Source: Paracoccaceae bacterium
GTDB taxonomy: Bacteria; Pseudomonadota; Alphaproteobacteria; Rhodobacterales; Rhodobacteraceae
Reading direction: 5' to 3'
Assembly (NCBI GenBank): GCA_027486345.1
Contig: JAIXPH010000028.1
Span: forward strand, 39,236-103,235
Length of the DNA: 64,000 nucleotides
A model generated the notes under the pieces. It did not search any database. It had not been told where the DNA came from and worked only from the letters and a program-made list of their open reading frames with translations. Each line of letters opens with the position of its first letter. Positions within the stretch are counted from its first letter, which is position 1. Positions 27,365 to 36,606 of the stretch are shown piece by piece. The translations under genes and the position numbers were made by a program.

Positions 27365-28476
27365 TCGTCCGGGCCGCACTCATCGCCGTGGCGCTGCTGG
27401 CAGGGGCGCTGCCCGCCGGGGCGGATCGGCTGAAAGACCTCGCCTCGGTCGCAGGGGTGCGGTCCAATCCGTTGATGGGCTATGGCGTTGTCGTCGGTCT
27501 GGCGGGGTCAGGCGATGGCAATACCGGGCTGACGTTGCAATCCTTGCAATCGCTGATCAGCCGGTTGGGGCTGGTCGTCGATGCGCAGGACCTGAACGCC
27601 AAGAATGCGGCGGCGGTGATGGTGACCGCCGAACTTGGCCCCTTTCTGAAAGAAGGCCAACAGATCGACGTGACCGTCTCCACCATCGGCTCGGCCAAAT
27701 CGCTGAAGGGCGGGACGCTGCTGATGACCCCGCTTCTGGGCGCGGATGGCGAGATTTACGCCATCGCGCAGGGCAATCTGGTGGTGGGCGGTCTGGGCGT
27801 GGATGGCGCGGATGGGTCTTCCCTGACGGTCAACATCCCCACCGTGGGCCGCATCCCGCGCGGGGGGCAGGTGGAAAAGACCGTGGATGCGCCGTTTCAG
27901 GACAGCGATACACTGGTTCTGAACCTGCACCGCCCGGATTTCTCCACGGCGGCGGGCATGGCCAAGGTGATCAACGCGACTTTCGGGCCGGATATTGCCA
28001 CGGCGCTGGACGGGGCCTCCGTCTCGGTCCGGGCGCCCTATGATCTGAACCAGCGCGTGACCTTCATGGGCATGCTGGAAAACGTCGAGATTACGCCGGA
28101 TGAACCGCCCGCCAAGGTGGTGGTGAATTCGCGCACCGGAACGGTGGTGATCGGCGGTGAGGTGCGGGTGACCCCCGCCGCCGTGACCCATGGCTCGCTG
28201 ACGGTGCGGATCGATGAGGACCCCAAGACCACCCAAGGCGCGACGGTAGTGAATGGCGATGGCACCGTTGTCGTGCCGGGTCAGGCCACCACCACGCCCG
28301 ACAGCACCATCACGGCCGAGGAAAAGGGCACCGCCTTTGTCTTTGACACCGGGGTGTCGCTGTCGTCGCTGGTGGATGCGATCAACGCTGTTGGGGCCTC
28401 GCCGTCTGATCTGGTCGCCATTCTGGATGCGCTGCACGAAGCGGGTGCCCTGCGTGCCGAATTGGTGGTGATCTGA
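27361..28476 (+). CDS. flgI: flagellar P-ring protein FlgI
   Basis: The 371-residue protein has a cleavable signal (about 1-21, ending [20 protein letters not shown]). The highly conserved [18 protein letters not shown] follows, along with late blocks [13 protein letters not shown] and [25 protein letters not shown]. It forms the periplasmic ring around the rod. Both ends overlap neighbouring genes (ATGA with flgH; one base with flgJ). Confidence 0.96.
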   Translation: MIVRAALIAVALLAGALPAGADRLKDLASVAGVRSNPLMGYGVVVGLAGSGDGNTGLTLQSLQSLISRLGLVVDAQDLNAKNAAAVMVTAELGPFLKEGQQIDVTVSTIGSAKSLKGGTLLMTPLLGADGEIYAIAQGNLVVGGLGVDGADGSSLTVNIPTVGRIPRGGQVEKTVDAPFQDSDTLVLNLHRPDFSTAAGMAKVINATFGPDIATALDGASVSVRAPYDLNQRVTFMGMLENVEITPDEPPAKVVVNSRTGTVVIGGEVRVTPAAVTHGSLTVRIDEDPKTTQGATVVNGDGTVVVPGQATTTPDSTITAEEKGTAFVFDTGVSLSSLVDAINAVGASPSDLVAILDALHEAGALRAELVVI

Positions 28477-28757
28477 TGGAGGTCAAGCCCCTGAACGGCT
28501 TTGCCCTGACCGCGCCCCAAGGCGACCGCGCCGCCCTGCGCAAGGCGGCCGAGGGGTTTGAAGAGATGCTGTTGACCCAGCTTCTGAAATCCGCCCGCTC
28601 TGCCCCCTTGGCCGAGGATATCATGGGCGGCAAGGGCGTGGACCAGTTCCGCGACATGTTCGACAGCCAAATCGCCCGGACCAGCGCCGGGCGCACCGGC
28701 TTTGGCATCGCCGATGCGGTGGAACGGCAATTCGGCAGCTATGTGAAGGATCGCTGA
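28476..28757 (+). CDS. flgJ: flagellar rod-binding protein FlgJ, short form
   Basis: At 93 residues this carries only the rod-binding/scaffold half of FlgJ (LRKAAEGFEEMLLTQLLKSAR, then GVDQFRDMFDSQIA). The peptidoglycan hydrolase half found in enterobacterial FlgJ is absent. That activity is most likely supplied by the separate sltF gene 5 kb downstream, as in R. sphaeroides. TGATG junctions on both sides show tight coupling. Confidence 0.92.
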   Translation: MEVKPLNGFALTAPQGDRAALRKAAEGFEEMLLTQLLKSARSAPLAEDIMGGKGVDQFRDMFDSQIARTSAGRTGFGIADAVERQFGSYVKDR

Positions 28758-31700
28758 TGTCCAACATCGTCGACATCGCCCGCACCGCCATTGGCGTTTA
28801 CCGCACCGCGCTGGGTGTGACGGGCGAGAACATCGCCAACGTCAACACCGAAGGCTATCGCCGCCGGTCGGTGGATTTGGCGCAGATCGGGGGGGCGCAG
28901 ACCTCGCCCGTCACCTTGGCCACGGGCGGGCAGGGGGTCGAGGTCAAGGACATCCGCCGCGCCTTTGATCAATTGCTGGCCGACCGTCTGCGTACCGCTT
29001 CTGGCGATGTCGAATCCGCCACCGCGCATCTGGAGGCGACCAAGGCGCTTGAGGCGCTGATGCTACCCGGCACGGGCGGGATCGATGCCAGCCTTGAGGA
29101 ATTCTTTTCCGGTCTGGGCAAGTTGGCCTCGGCACCGTCTGACACCTCGTTGCGGCGGGTGGTGATGGAAAGCGGGCAGGCGCTGGCCGCCGCATTCGCC
29201 GATATCGGCGCGGGGATGAAGCGGTTGCAGACCCAGACGTTGCAGGATGCCTCGATGCAGGCGGATCTGCTGACGGCGGATTTGCAATCGCTGGCACTGC
29301 TGCAGAACCGTTTCGCCAAGAACGCGGGCACCATTGGTGCGCTCAACCCCTTGCAGGATGAGCGTGACCGGCTGCTGCGGTCCATCGGGGACCGGGTGGG
29401 GATGATGGTCGAATATGACCGCTTTGGCCGGGCGCAGGTGTCTTTGGGCAGTCAGCCCGGTGGCGCGGTGCTGATGGATTTTGAGGGCAATACCACCACC
29501 GTCAAGGCCAGCGGCGATGACCGTCTGGCGCTGACGATCACGCGGGGCGGGCAGGAACGCACGGTGCGGCTGTTCGCATCCGGCAGCCTGGGCGGGCTGT
29601 CGCAGGCTTATGGCGCCATCGTCACCGCGACCGAGGAGTTGGACGCACTGGCAGGCAAGATGGCCGCCGAAACCAACGCCGTGCATCGCAGCGCGGTGGA
29701 CCTGACCGGCAGTCCCGGCGGAGATCTCTTCGCCTTGGAAGGGTGGGACATCACGCCCTATCCAGCCAATCAGGGCAGCATGAACCTGCGGATCACCCCG
29801 ACCGGCGCTGCTGCGGGGCCTGTCACGCTGGTGCGCGATGGCGCGGCGGGGCTGTGGCGGGCGCAGGATGCGGGCGGGGCAGAGATCGGCACCGGCACGA
29901 ACATGATCGTTCTGCCCGGCCTGACCGTGGAACTGGAAGGCACGGCCACCGAGGGTGACCGCATCACCCTGACGCCGGAACGGGGCCGGGCGGTGGACAT
30001 GCGCTTTGTCCCGACGGAACCCGGCCAGATCGCGGCAGCACTCTCCACTCTGACCGCGCCCGCGCCGGGCAATCAGGGCGCGGCCACGGCGCGGATGGGG
30101 ATCACCATCGTCGCGCCCCCCGCCTTGCCGAAACTGGATGAGGTGTTGCAGGGCGCGGGCACGGGCGCCTCTGCCGTCAGCCTGCTGTCGGCGGGCGTGG
30201 TGGGCTATGTGCCCGCCGGCACGAAATCCGTGACGCTGGCCAGTATGGGCGCGCAATCGACGGCAGAGGTATCGGTCCCGGTCGCCGCTGTTGCGGGCCT
30301 GTCCAGCCTGTCGGTCACGCTGGACGGTGGCGCGGTCGCGTTCAACCTGACCCCGCGCCCCGCAGCCTGGGGCATGGCCGAGATTGCCAATGCGCTGAAC
30401 GCGGGCAGTCTGACGAGCACCGCAGGGGACAGCTTGGCCAGCCTTGGCCTTGCCGCCGCCGGGCGGGACGGGGTGCTGACACTGTCGCGCAATCAGGGTG
30501 ACATCACCGCCGCCAGCCTTGACGGCACGGCGGGCATCGTGACGCCCGCCGCCGCGCAGGGCGGGACCTTCCAGATCTTCACCCGCGAGGGGCGTCAGAT
30601 CGCGGGCAGCCGCTTGGCCGCTGCAGATATCGCCAATCTGATGACCGAGGCGAACGGCTTTCTGCCCGGGGCCACCTATCGCCCCGACTACCTGAACGCG
30701 GCGGATGGCACCGCCTATCGGGGTCTTTCGCTGGATGCGGTGCAGCCCGCCGGATGGCAGGCGCTGACGCTGGACAGCCACGCCCCGGTCACATGGTCCG
30801 GCATAATCGAAGCCCCGGCCAATCCCGCGCTTCCCGTGACGCTGGAAACCGGGGTTGGTCTGCCGGTCACGCTGACCCTTCCCGAAGGGGCCTCGGCCCG
30901 GCGACTGGCTGAGATTGCCTCAACCGCCGTGCCGGGATTGCGGGCGACGGCAGAAACGGCGCTGGCGCTTCAGGCCCCGGCGGCGGGGACAGTCAGCTTC
31001 CAGATCGAAGGCGACAATGCGACCCCGCTGCAGGTGGAGGTCGAGGTGGCCGATGGGCGGCTGGACGCGCTGGCCTTGGCGATCAACGGTCTGACACGGG
31101 CCACCGGCGTGAAGGCCGAGCTTTCGCCGAACGGGGATCGGGTGATCCTGCGTCATGCGGGTGGCGCGGATATCCGGCTGACCGGGTTCAGCCATTCGGC
31201 AGGCGCGGCGATGACGCTGAACCCAGTGGACGCGCAGGACCAGCCGCTGGGCGCTGCGATCACGCTGGGCGCGGGGGCGGATGGGCTGCGGGTCAGTGGG
31301 CGCGTGACGCTGGCGCAGGACAAGGCGCTGTCGGCCACGATGGCCGGCATCCGGACCGACAGCGCGGCAGACCCGCGGATCGGTGGGCTGGTCACGCGAG
31401 AGGTGGCTTTGGCCGGGGCGGAACAGCGCCTGACCTTCCGCCTTGATCCCACCTTTGACAGCACGGGGACGGATGCCGCCCCGGCGGCCTTGGCGGGGCC
31501 GACGCGCTATGGCCTGACCCTCGCCGGGCGCAGCGTGACGCTGGATACCGCTGTGTCTGGTGCGGCTTCGGCGGCGGATGTGGCCACGGGTCTGGCGGCG
31601 CTGCTGCGCGACGGGATGCCTGTGGCGTCGATGACCGGGGCGGCGGTGGCCGCTCTGCCCGCCGATGGGGCCAGTACGGTGATCCGGGTCGATGGGCAGG

Positions 31701-32848
31701 ATTATGTGCTGAAGATGCAGGGCGGCACCGTCGCCGTGTCCGGGCCAGAAGATGGCCGTGTGACCGCCAGCTTTGGCGCGGACAACCGCTTGCGTATCGC
31801 GGTTCAGGGCGGGTCCAGCGATGCGACCGGGATCGCGCTGCCCGTGGCGGCAGGCAATGCGGCGGCCTTTGGCCTCGCGCCCGCGCAAGGGCCGCGCAGC
31901 CTGTTGACGGGGCAAGTGCCCACCACGCTGCCCGCCAGTTTCGCGGTGCGGATCGGCGAGACCCAGCACAGCATCACGCTTGGCGCCGGGCCTGCCGTCA
32001 CGCTGCCCGCCGGGTTTCCCGGCACCGCCAGCATCACCGGCGGCGCGCTGCAATTCGACATTCCCGCCAGCGCCGGGGCGCTACGCGTCATCCCCTCTGC
32101 CGGGGCCACGGCGGCGGGATTTGCCAGTCTTGGCGCGACCTTGACGGTCAATGGCGGCACGCTGACCGCGCGGTCACTGGATGGCAGCGCGCTGGACATC
32201 GGCATGACGGCCTCGTCGGTGGTGGGGCAAAGGTTGACGCTGACCGACCTGCCGCCCGAAGACCTGATCGTGATCATGACCGGATCGGGCAGCCTGCGCA
32301 TGGCAGGCAGCATGGAGGCCGGAGAGGTCAGCCGCACCCCCGCCGCGGTGGAGTTGCGGGTGGTCGATGCGGCGTCGCGCCAAGTGGAGTTGATCGACAG
32401 CGCCACCGGCCATTCCATCGGGACGCGGGTGCTGGATGCCAGTGGTGGCGCGGTGGTGGGCGGGCTTGCCGTTTCGCTGACCGGAACGCCGCGCACCGGG
32501 GATGGGTTTCGCCTGACGCCCAATCTGGATGGCGGCGGCGATGGACGGGCCATCGACTCGCTGCTGGAGTTGCGGTTCCGCAACCCCACGACCGGCGCGG
32601 GCGGCTTTGCCGAGGTGCTGTCGGGCTTCATCAGCGACATCGGCACGCGCACTGCTGCGGCGGGGCGGCGCGTCTCGGCGACCGAGGCCATTCTGGACAC
32701 CACAGAACGCGCCGATGCGGCCCAAGGCGCGGTCGATCTGGATACCGAAGCCGCCCGTCTGCTGGAACTTCAGCAATCCTATCAGGCCAGCGCCCAGATC
32801 ATGACGGTGGCGAAAGACCTGTTCGAAACCTTGCTCCGCTCGTTGTAA
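28757..32848 (+). CDS. flgK: flagellar hook-associated protein 1 (FlgK), giant form
   Basis: At 1363 residues this is more than twice the usual FlgK length (about 450-650). The N-terminus (IARTAIGVYRTALGVTGENIANVNTEGY, through about residue 330) and C-terminus (VDLDTEAARLLELQQSYQAS, then AQIMTVAKDLFETLLRSL) are standard axial-protein ends. Between them lie roughly 900 residues rich in Ala, Gly, Thr, Leu and Pro, with strand-like repeats resembling surface domains. It joins hook to filament. A very large FlgK is also recalled for R. sphaeroides. The frame is uninterrupted and composition is uniform. Confidence 0.94.
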   Translation: MSNIVDIARTAIGVYRTALGVTGENIANVNTEGYRRRSVDLAQIGGAQTSPVTLATGGQGVEVKDIRRAFDQLLADRLRTASGDVESATAHLEATKALEALMLPGTGGIDASLEEFFSGLGKLASAPSDTSLRRVVMESGQALAAAFADIGAGMKRLQTQTLQDASMQADLLTADLQSLALLQNRFAKNAGTIGALNPLQDERDRLLRSIGDRVGMMVEYDRFGRAQVSLGSQPGGAVLMDFEGNTTTVKASGDDRLALTITRGGQERTVRLFASGSLGGLSQAYGAIVTATEELDALAGKMAAETNAVHRSAVDLTGSPGGDLFALEGWDITPYPANQGSMNLRITPTGAAAGPVTLVRDGAAGLWRAQDAGGAEIGTGTNMIVLPGLTVELEGTATEGDRITLTPERGRAVDMRFVPTEPGQIAAALSTLTAPAPGNQGAATARMGITIVAPPALPKLDEVLQGAGTGASAVSLLSAGVVGYVPAGTKSVTLASMGAQSTAEVSVPVAAVAGLSSLSVTLDGGAVAFNLTPRPAAWGMAEIANALNAGSLTSTAGDSLASLGLAAAGRDGVLTLSRNQGDITAASLDGTAGIVTPAAAQGGTFQIFTREGRQIAGSRLAAADIANLMTEANGFLPGATYRPDYLNAADGTAYRGLSLDAVQPAGWQALTLDSHAPVTWSGIIEAPANPALPVTLETGVGLPVTLTLPEGASARRLAEIASTAVPGLRATAETALALQAPAAGTVSFQIEGDNATPLQVEVEVADGRLDALALAINGLTRATGVKAELSPNGDRVILRHAGGADIRLTGFSHSAGAAMTLNPVDAQDQPLGAAITLGAGADGLRVSGRVTLAQDKALSATMAGIRTDSAADPRIGGLVTREVALAGAEQRLTFRLDPTFDSTGTDAAPAALAGPTRYGLTLAGRSVTLDTAVSGAASAADVATGLAALLRDGMPVASMTGAAVAALPADGASTVIRVDGQDYVLKMQGGTVAVSGPEDGRVTASFGADNRLRIAVQGGSSDATGIALPVAAGNAAAFGLAPAQGPRSLLTGQVPTTLPASFAVRIGETQHSITLGAGPAVTLPAGFPGTASITGGALQFDIPASAGALRVIPSAGATAAGFASLGATLTVNGGTLTARSLDGSALDIGMTASSVVGQRLTLTDLPPEDLIVIMTGSGSLRMAGSMEAGEVSRTPAAVELRVVDAASRQVELIDSATGHSIGTRVLDASGGAVVGGLAVSLTGTPRTGDGFRLTPNLDGGGDGRAIDSLLELRFRNPTTGAGGFAEVLSGFISDIGTRTAAAGRRVSATEAILDTTERADAAQGAVDLDTEAARLLELQQSYQASAQIMTVAKDLFETLLRSL

Positions 32849-32867
32849 ATCCTAGGGAGATGATGCC

Positions 32868-34136
32868 ATGACCATCGGGAATGCCCTGTTCGGGCGCATC
32901 GCCATCGACAATTTCGGCAAGATCCAGTCCGAGATTTCAGACCTGCAATCGCGCATCTCCAGCGGCAAGAACGATCCGCGACCGTCCACCGATCCGATGC
33001 GGGCGGCGCAGCTTTCGGCCATGCGCGAACAGACGGGCGCGGTGGACCGCTTCACCGACAATGCCAGACTGGCGGCGGATCGCCTGACCCATGCCGATCT
33101 GGCGCTGGATGAGGTGTCCAACATCGGGCGGCAATTCCTGAACATCGCGCAGCAGGCGTCCAGCGACACGACCACGCCCGAAGGCCGCATGGCGCTGAAG
33201 GCGCAGGCGGTGGCACTGCGGCAGGCCTTGGTGGCGGCGGCCAATCGCACCGACACGATGGGAGAGCCGCTGTTCGCCGGTCTGTCGGGCAAGACCCCCT
33301 TTGTCGATGGGCCGCAGGGCGTGACCTATCAGGGCGACGGTGGGCGGTCTGTGCTGCGGATGACCGAAACCGCGATGCTGGCAACCAGCTTGAACGGCGG
33401 CGAGGTGTTCCAATCCATCCCCACGGCAGGCGGGGCCAAGGGGGACATGTTCAAGATGGTGGATGACCTCATCGCCAGCCTGACCTCGCCCTTGGCCGAG
33501 GCGCGGCCTTACCGTGACATCAATGACAGCGGCGTGCTGACACCCTTGGCCGGGCGTGAAGGGCAGGCCTTGGGTTTTACCCTGACCGGCCCGAAAGGCA
33601 GCGCCCGGATCGAGGCCGAGGTGGCCAAGGGCGCGCCCGGACCGCTGGCCGCCGCGATCAACGCGGCCAGCGCCGAAACCGGGGTGACGGCCAGCGTGAC
33701 GGCGGATGGCAAGGGCGTGGCGATGTTCGCCTTTCGCGCCAGTTTCCGCATCAGCGACCTGTCGTCGGGGGGGGACCCGCGCGCGCCGGTCGCAACGCTC
33801 GCACCGACCGATGAGACGGGGGCGACCAAGGGTCAGGTGCTGGGTCTGCGCGATGCGCGCCTGACGGCGGATGCGATGGTGGGGGCCTTTGGCGATGCGA
33901 CCAACCACCTTGCCGCCCAACGGGCCGAGGTGGGCGCGCTGGGTGCACTGGCCGACAAGAACCTCGACGCGCTGGCCGCGCGCAAGGTGCGCCTGCAAGA
34001 GGCGGTGGCGGGGCTGGAGGATCTTGACGTCGCCGCCGCGCTGACGCGGTTGCAGACCTTGCTGCTGACCGAGCAGGCGTCACAGCAGAGTTTCGTCAAG
34101 ATCAGCGGCACGTCGCTGTTCGATTACCTGCGCTGA
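32868..34136 (+). CDS. flgL: flagellar hook-associated protein 3 (FlgL)
   Basis: The 422-residue flagellin-like junction protein begins NALFGRIAIDNFGKIQSEISDLQSRISSGK, keeps the R-x6-A-R-L-AADRL-type helix, and ends with a C-terminal helix (VRLQEAVAGLEDLDVAAALTRLQ). It sits between FlgK and the filament. It lies 19 bases after flgK with AGGGAG upstream and ends the flgGHIJKL operon. Confidence 0.92.
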   Translation: MTIGNALFGRIAIDNFGKIQSEISDLQSRISSGKNDPRPSTDPMRAAQLSAMREQTGAVDRFTDNARLAADRLTHADLALDEVSNIGRQFLNIAQQASSDTTTPEGRMALKAQAVALRQALVAAANRTDTMGEPLFAGLSGKTPFVDGPQGVTYQGDGGRSVLRMTETAMLATSLNGGEVFQSIPTAGGAKGDMFKMVDDLIASLTSPLAEARPYRDINDSGVLTPLAGREGQALGFTLTGPKGSARIEAEVAKGAPGPLAAAINAASAETGVTASVTADGKGVAMFAFRASFRISDLSSGGDPRAPVATLAPTDETGATKGQVLGLRDARLTADAMVGAFGDATNHLAAQRAEVGALGALADKNLDALAARKVRLQEAVAGLEDLDVAAALTRLQTLLLTEQASQQSFVKISGTSLFDYLR

Positions 34137-34148
34137 TCCTGCGGCAAA

Positions 34149-34164
34149 TGGCCCGTCTCTTGCA
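34149..34164 (+). promoter_or_regulatory. possible sigma-54 promoter at sltF
   Basis: TGGCCCGTCTCTTGCA fits TGGCMC-N5-TTGC with one change. The predicted start (about 34175) falls on the sltF initiation codon, so it would give an almost leaderless message. The site may be fortuitous. Confidence 0.5.
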
Positions 34165-34175
34165 AAAGGGGGGGC

Positions 34176-35213
34176 ATGATGTTGAACCGCTTTGCCCTGT
34201 TGCTGTGCTGCACCGCCGCTGTGTCGGCGTTGCCCGGCCCTGTCCACGCCGAAGGCCGCGCCGATGTCGTGGCCGCGCTGGACCCTTTGACCGCACCGCT
34301 GGACCCGATGGCGGGTCTGGCATCCCCACCCCCTGATTGCGCCCGGCTTGCCGCCGCCGCCGGGGCCGCCGAGGGGCTGCCCGAAGGGTTGTTGCCCGCG
34401 ATCTCGCTGGTGGAAACCGGCAAGGGGGATGGGCAGGGCGGGCGCATACCCTGGCCCTGGACGCTGAACCAGGGCGGGGATTCGCACTATCTGGACAGCG
34501 CGGCCGAGGCTTTGGCCAAGCTGGATGACATCCTTGCCACCGGCACCACGAATGTCGATGTGGGCTGCATGCAACTGAACTGGAAGTGGCATTCCGAAGC
34601 CTTCGCCAGCCGGGCCGACATGCTGGACCCGGTGCAGAACACCGCCTATGCCGCGCGGTTCTTGAAAGAGTTGAAGAACCAGTTGGGCAGTTGGGAACTG
34701 GCGACGGCGGCCTATCACTCCACCGACCCGGATCGGGGGCAGGCCTATGTTGCCAAGGTCTCCGCCGCGCAGGAAACCATGATCGCGCTGCTGCCGACCC
34801 TGCCCGAGGGGCAAGCGCCCGCCGTGCTCTTGTCCGCCGTTCCGGTGCGGTTGCAGGGGTTGCTCGCGCTGGCGGGCAGTCCGATGTTCACCGCTGCCGC
34901 AGAACGCGCGGCGCTGGTCGGCGCACGCACGGTTGAGGCGGCCACCTCGATGGCGACGGACCCCGGCCGCCCCGAGCTTGCGCCCCCAGAGCTTGCGCCC
35001 CCCGCTTTCGCACCCGGAGAGGATGATCCGGACCTCCCGCTGGTTGACGCCGCCCCGCCCGGCGCCAAGTCGCGCCCCGCCGCACCCGATCTTCCGATGG
35101 TGATTGCCGCGACAGAGACCCCCAGCATGCGATTCGATGATGCGCCGCGCCGCTTGCGTGACCGATGGGCAGACGTGGAACAGATGCGCCATCTTCTTGC
35201 GCCCGAACCGTGA
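34176..35213 (+). CDS. sltF: flagellar soluble lytic transglycosylase SltF
   Basis: The 345-residue exported protein has a signal peptide (about 1-25, ending VHA|EG). The lysozyme-like domain has the catalytic Glu at residue 80 in ISLVETG, followed by NVDVGCMQLNWKWH and YAARFLKEL. The C-terminal third is Pro/Ala-rich and ends in a charged helix. It would open the peptidoglycan for rod assembly in place of the missing FlgJ enzyme domain, as SltF does in R. sphaeroides. A tandem duplication (ELAPPELAPP) lies near residue 270. A second Met directly after the first is also a possible start. Confidence 0.9.
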   Translation: MMLNRFALLLCCTAAVSALPGPVHAEGRADVVAALDPLTAPLDPMAGLASPPPDCARLAAAAGAAEGLPEGLLPAISLVETGKGDGQGGRIPWPWTLNQGGDSHYLDSAAEALAKLDDILATGTTNVDVGCMQLNWKWHSEAFASRADMLDPVQNTAYAARFLKELKNQLGSWELATAAYHSTDPDRGQAYVAKVSAAQETMIALLPTLPEGQAPAVLLSAVPVRLQGLLALAGSPMFTAAAERAALVGARTVEAATSMATDPGRPELAPPELAPPAFAPGEDDPDLPLVDAAPPGAKSRPAAPDLPMVIAATETPSMRFDDAPRRLRDRWADVEQMRHLLAPEP

Positions 35214-35394
35214 CGAATAGGCTACCGCAGCGCAGCGAACCCCGCTGTTGCGTAAGGCGAGCCGACATAGGGATGGGTCGGTGCTCTCCAAGGTTTGAGG
35301 GCTGATCCGATGGCGCAACCCTTCGCGCGCAAGGAGGATTGCTCGCAACTCTGTGAACGGCGGACATTGGGGACAGTTTAGGACGGAGTGAAAC

Positions 35395-36501
35395 ATGACG
35401 AGTCATTGGGTCGAACGCGACGTGCAGGTGCGGGCTGTTCCGGTGGAGTCTGACGTCCTTGACCGCATGATCGTTGGCGACAGCGCGCCGATCCGGCAGC
35501 TCAAACGGATGATCGCCGCCGTCGCTGTGAGTGACGCCGCCGTCCTGACCCGGGGGCAAACCGGCGTGGGCAAGGAGCTGGTGGCCGAGGCCATCCACCG
35601 CCTGTCCGGTCGCACCGGCCCCCTGATCGCGGTGAACTGCGCCGCCATTCCCGCGGACCTTTTGGAAAGCGAACTCTTCGGCCATGAGAAAGGCGCCTTC
35701 ACCGGCGCGGACCGTGCCCGCGTGGGCCGCATCGAACAGGCGCAGGGCGGCACGCTGTTTCTGGACGAGATCGGCGACATGCCCCCGGCGCTTCAGGCCA
35801 AGCTGCTGCGCGTGCTGGAAAGCCGCCGCATCCAGCGTCTGGGTGGCGGGTCCGAGCAGGCGGTGGATTTCCGCCTTGTTTGCGCGACGCACCGCGATCT
35901 GACCCAGGCGGTGGAGCGTGGCGAGTTCCGCGCCGACCTGTTCTTCCGCATCTCGGTCTTTCCGCTGACCGTGCCGCCGCTGGCCGAACGCACCGCCGAT
36001 ATCCCGCTGATCCTGGCGCGGATGATCTCGGACCGGTTGGCGGAACATCCGGCGCTGGATGCCCCCCATTTCGATGCCGCCGCCATCCGGGCGCTGTCGG
36101 CCCACGGCTGGCCCGGCAATGTGCGCGAGTTGAAGAATGTGCTGATGCGCGCCTTCGTCATGTTCCCCGGCCGCATGATTACCGCCCGCCATGTGCGCGA
36201 CAACCTACTGGGCATGCAGATGCCCGACATGGACAGCGACGGGACCGATCTGATGCCCGAACCGCCCAGCCCCTGTGGCGCCGGGTTGCCCGATCCGTCG
36301 CGGTTCCACGAGGCGCTGTCGCGCCTGACCGATCTGGACCTGCGTGGATACATCCGCGACATCGAGGTCGCGCTGATCGAGGCGGCCTTGGACAAGCGTC
36401 AGGGCAATGTCGCGCAGGCCGCCGAGGCGTTGCGCCTGCGCCGGACCACGCTGATTGAGAAGATGAAGAAATTCGGCATCCGCCGCGGGCTGGCCGTCTG
36501 A
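35395..36501 (+). CDS. fleQ: sigma-54-dependent flagellar activator with HTH (FleQ-like)
   Basis: The 368-residue enhancer-binding protein has no receiver domain, only about 30 residues before the AAA+ module. That module keeps Walker A (GQTGVGKE), GAFTGA for sigma-54 contact, Walker B ([12 protein letters not shown]) and sensor segments through GWPGNVREL. The C-terminus is a Fis-type HTH ([25 protein letters not shown]). By comparison with R. sphaeroides it should act with FleT on RpoN2 promoters of the flagellar genes. GGACGGAG precedes the ATG. Assignment as FleQ rather than another NtrC-family regulator rests on context. Confidence 0.87.
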   Translation: MTSHWVERDVQVRAVPVESDVLDRMIVGDSAPIRQLKRMIAAVAVSDAAVLTRGQTGVGKELVAEAIHRLSGRTGPLIAVNCAAIPADLLESELFGHEKGAFTGADRARVGRIEQAQGGTLFLDEIGDMPPALQAKLLRVLESRRIQRLGGGSEQAVDFRLVCATHRDLTQAVERGEFRADLFFRISVFPLTVPPLAERTADIPLILARMISDRLAEHPALDAPHFDAAAIRALSAHGWPGNVRELKNVLMRAFVMFPGRMITARHVRDNLLGMQMPDMDSDGTDLMPEPPSPCGAGLPDPSRFHEALSRLTDLDLRGYIRDIEVALIEAALDKRQGNVAQAAEALRLRRTTLIEKMKKFGIRRGLAV

Positions 36502-36528
36502 GCCTTTGACCGCGCGCCTGTTGCCCCC

Positions 36529-36553
36529 CCGGGAGGGTTTTCCACCCTCCCGG
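36529..36553. terminator. hairpin between convergent fleQ and fliD
   Basis: Perfect 9-base arms CCGGGAGGG/CCCTCCCGG around TTTTCCA. It is followed by CCCACCCGAGGATATTTGAG, a tail often seen after such hairpins in Rhodobacterales, so it may be a dispersed terminator repeat working for both genes. Confidence 0.75.
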
Positions 36554-36606
36554 ACCCACCCGAGGATATTTGAGCAACGGGGAAGGGCGCGCAGGGGCAG
36601 GCTGGC

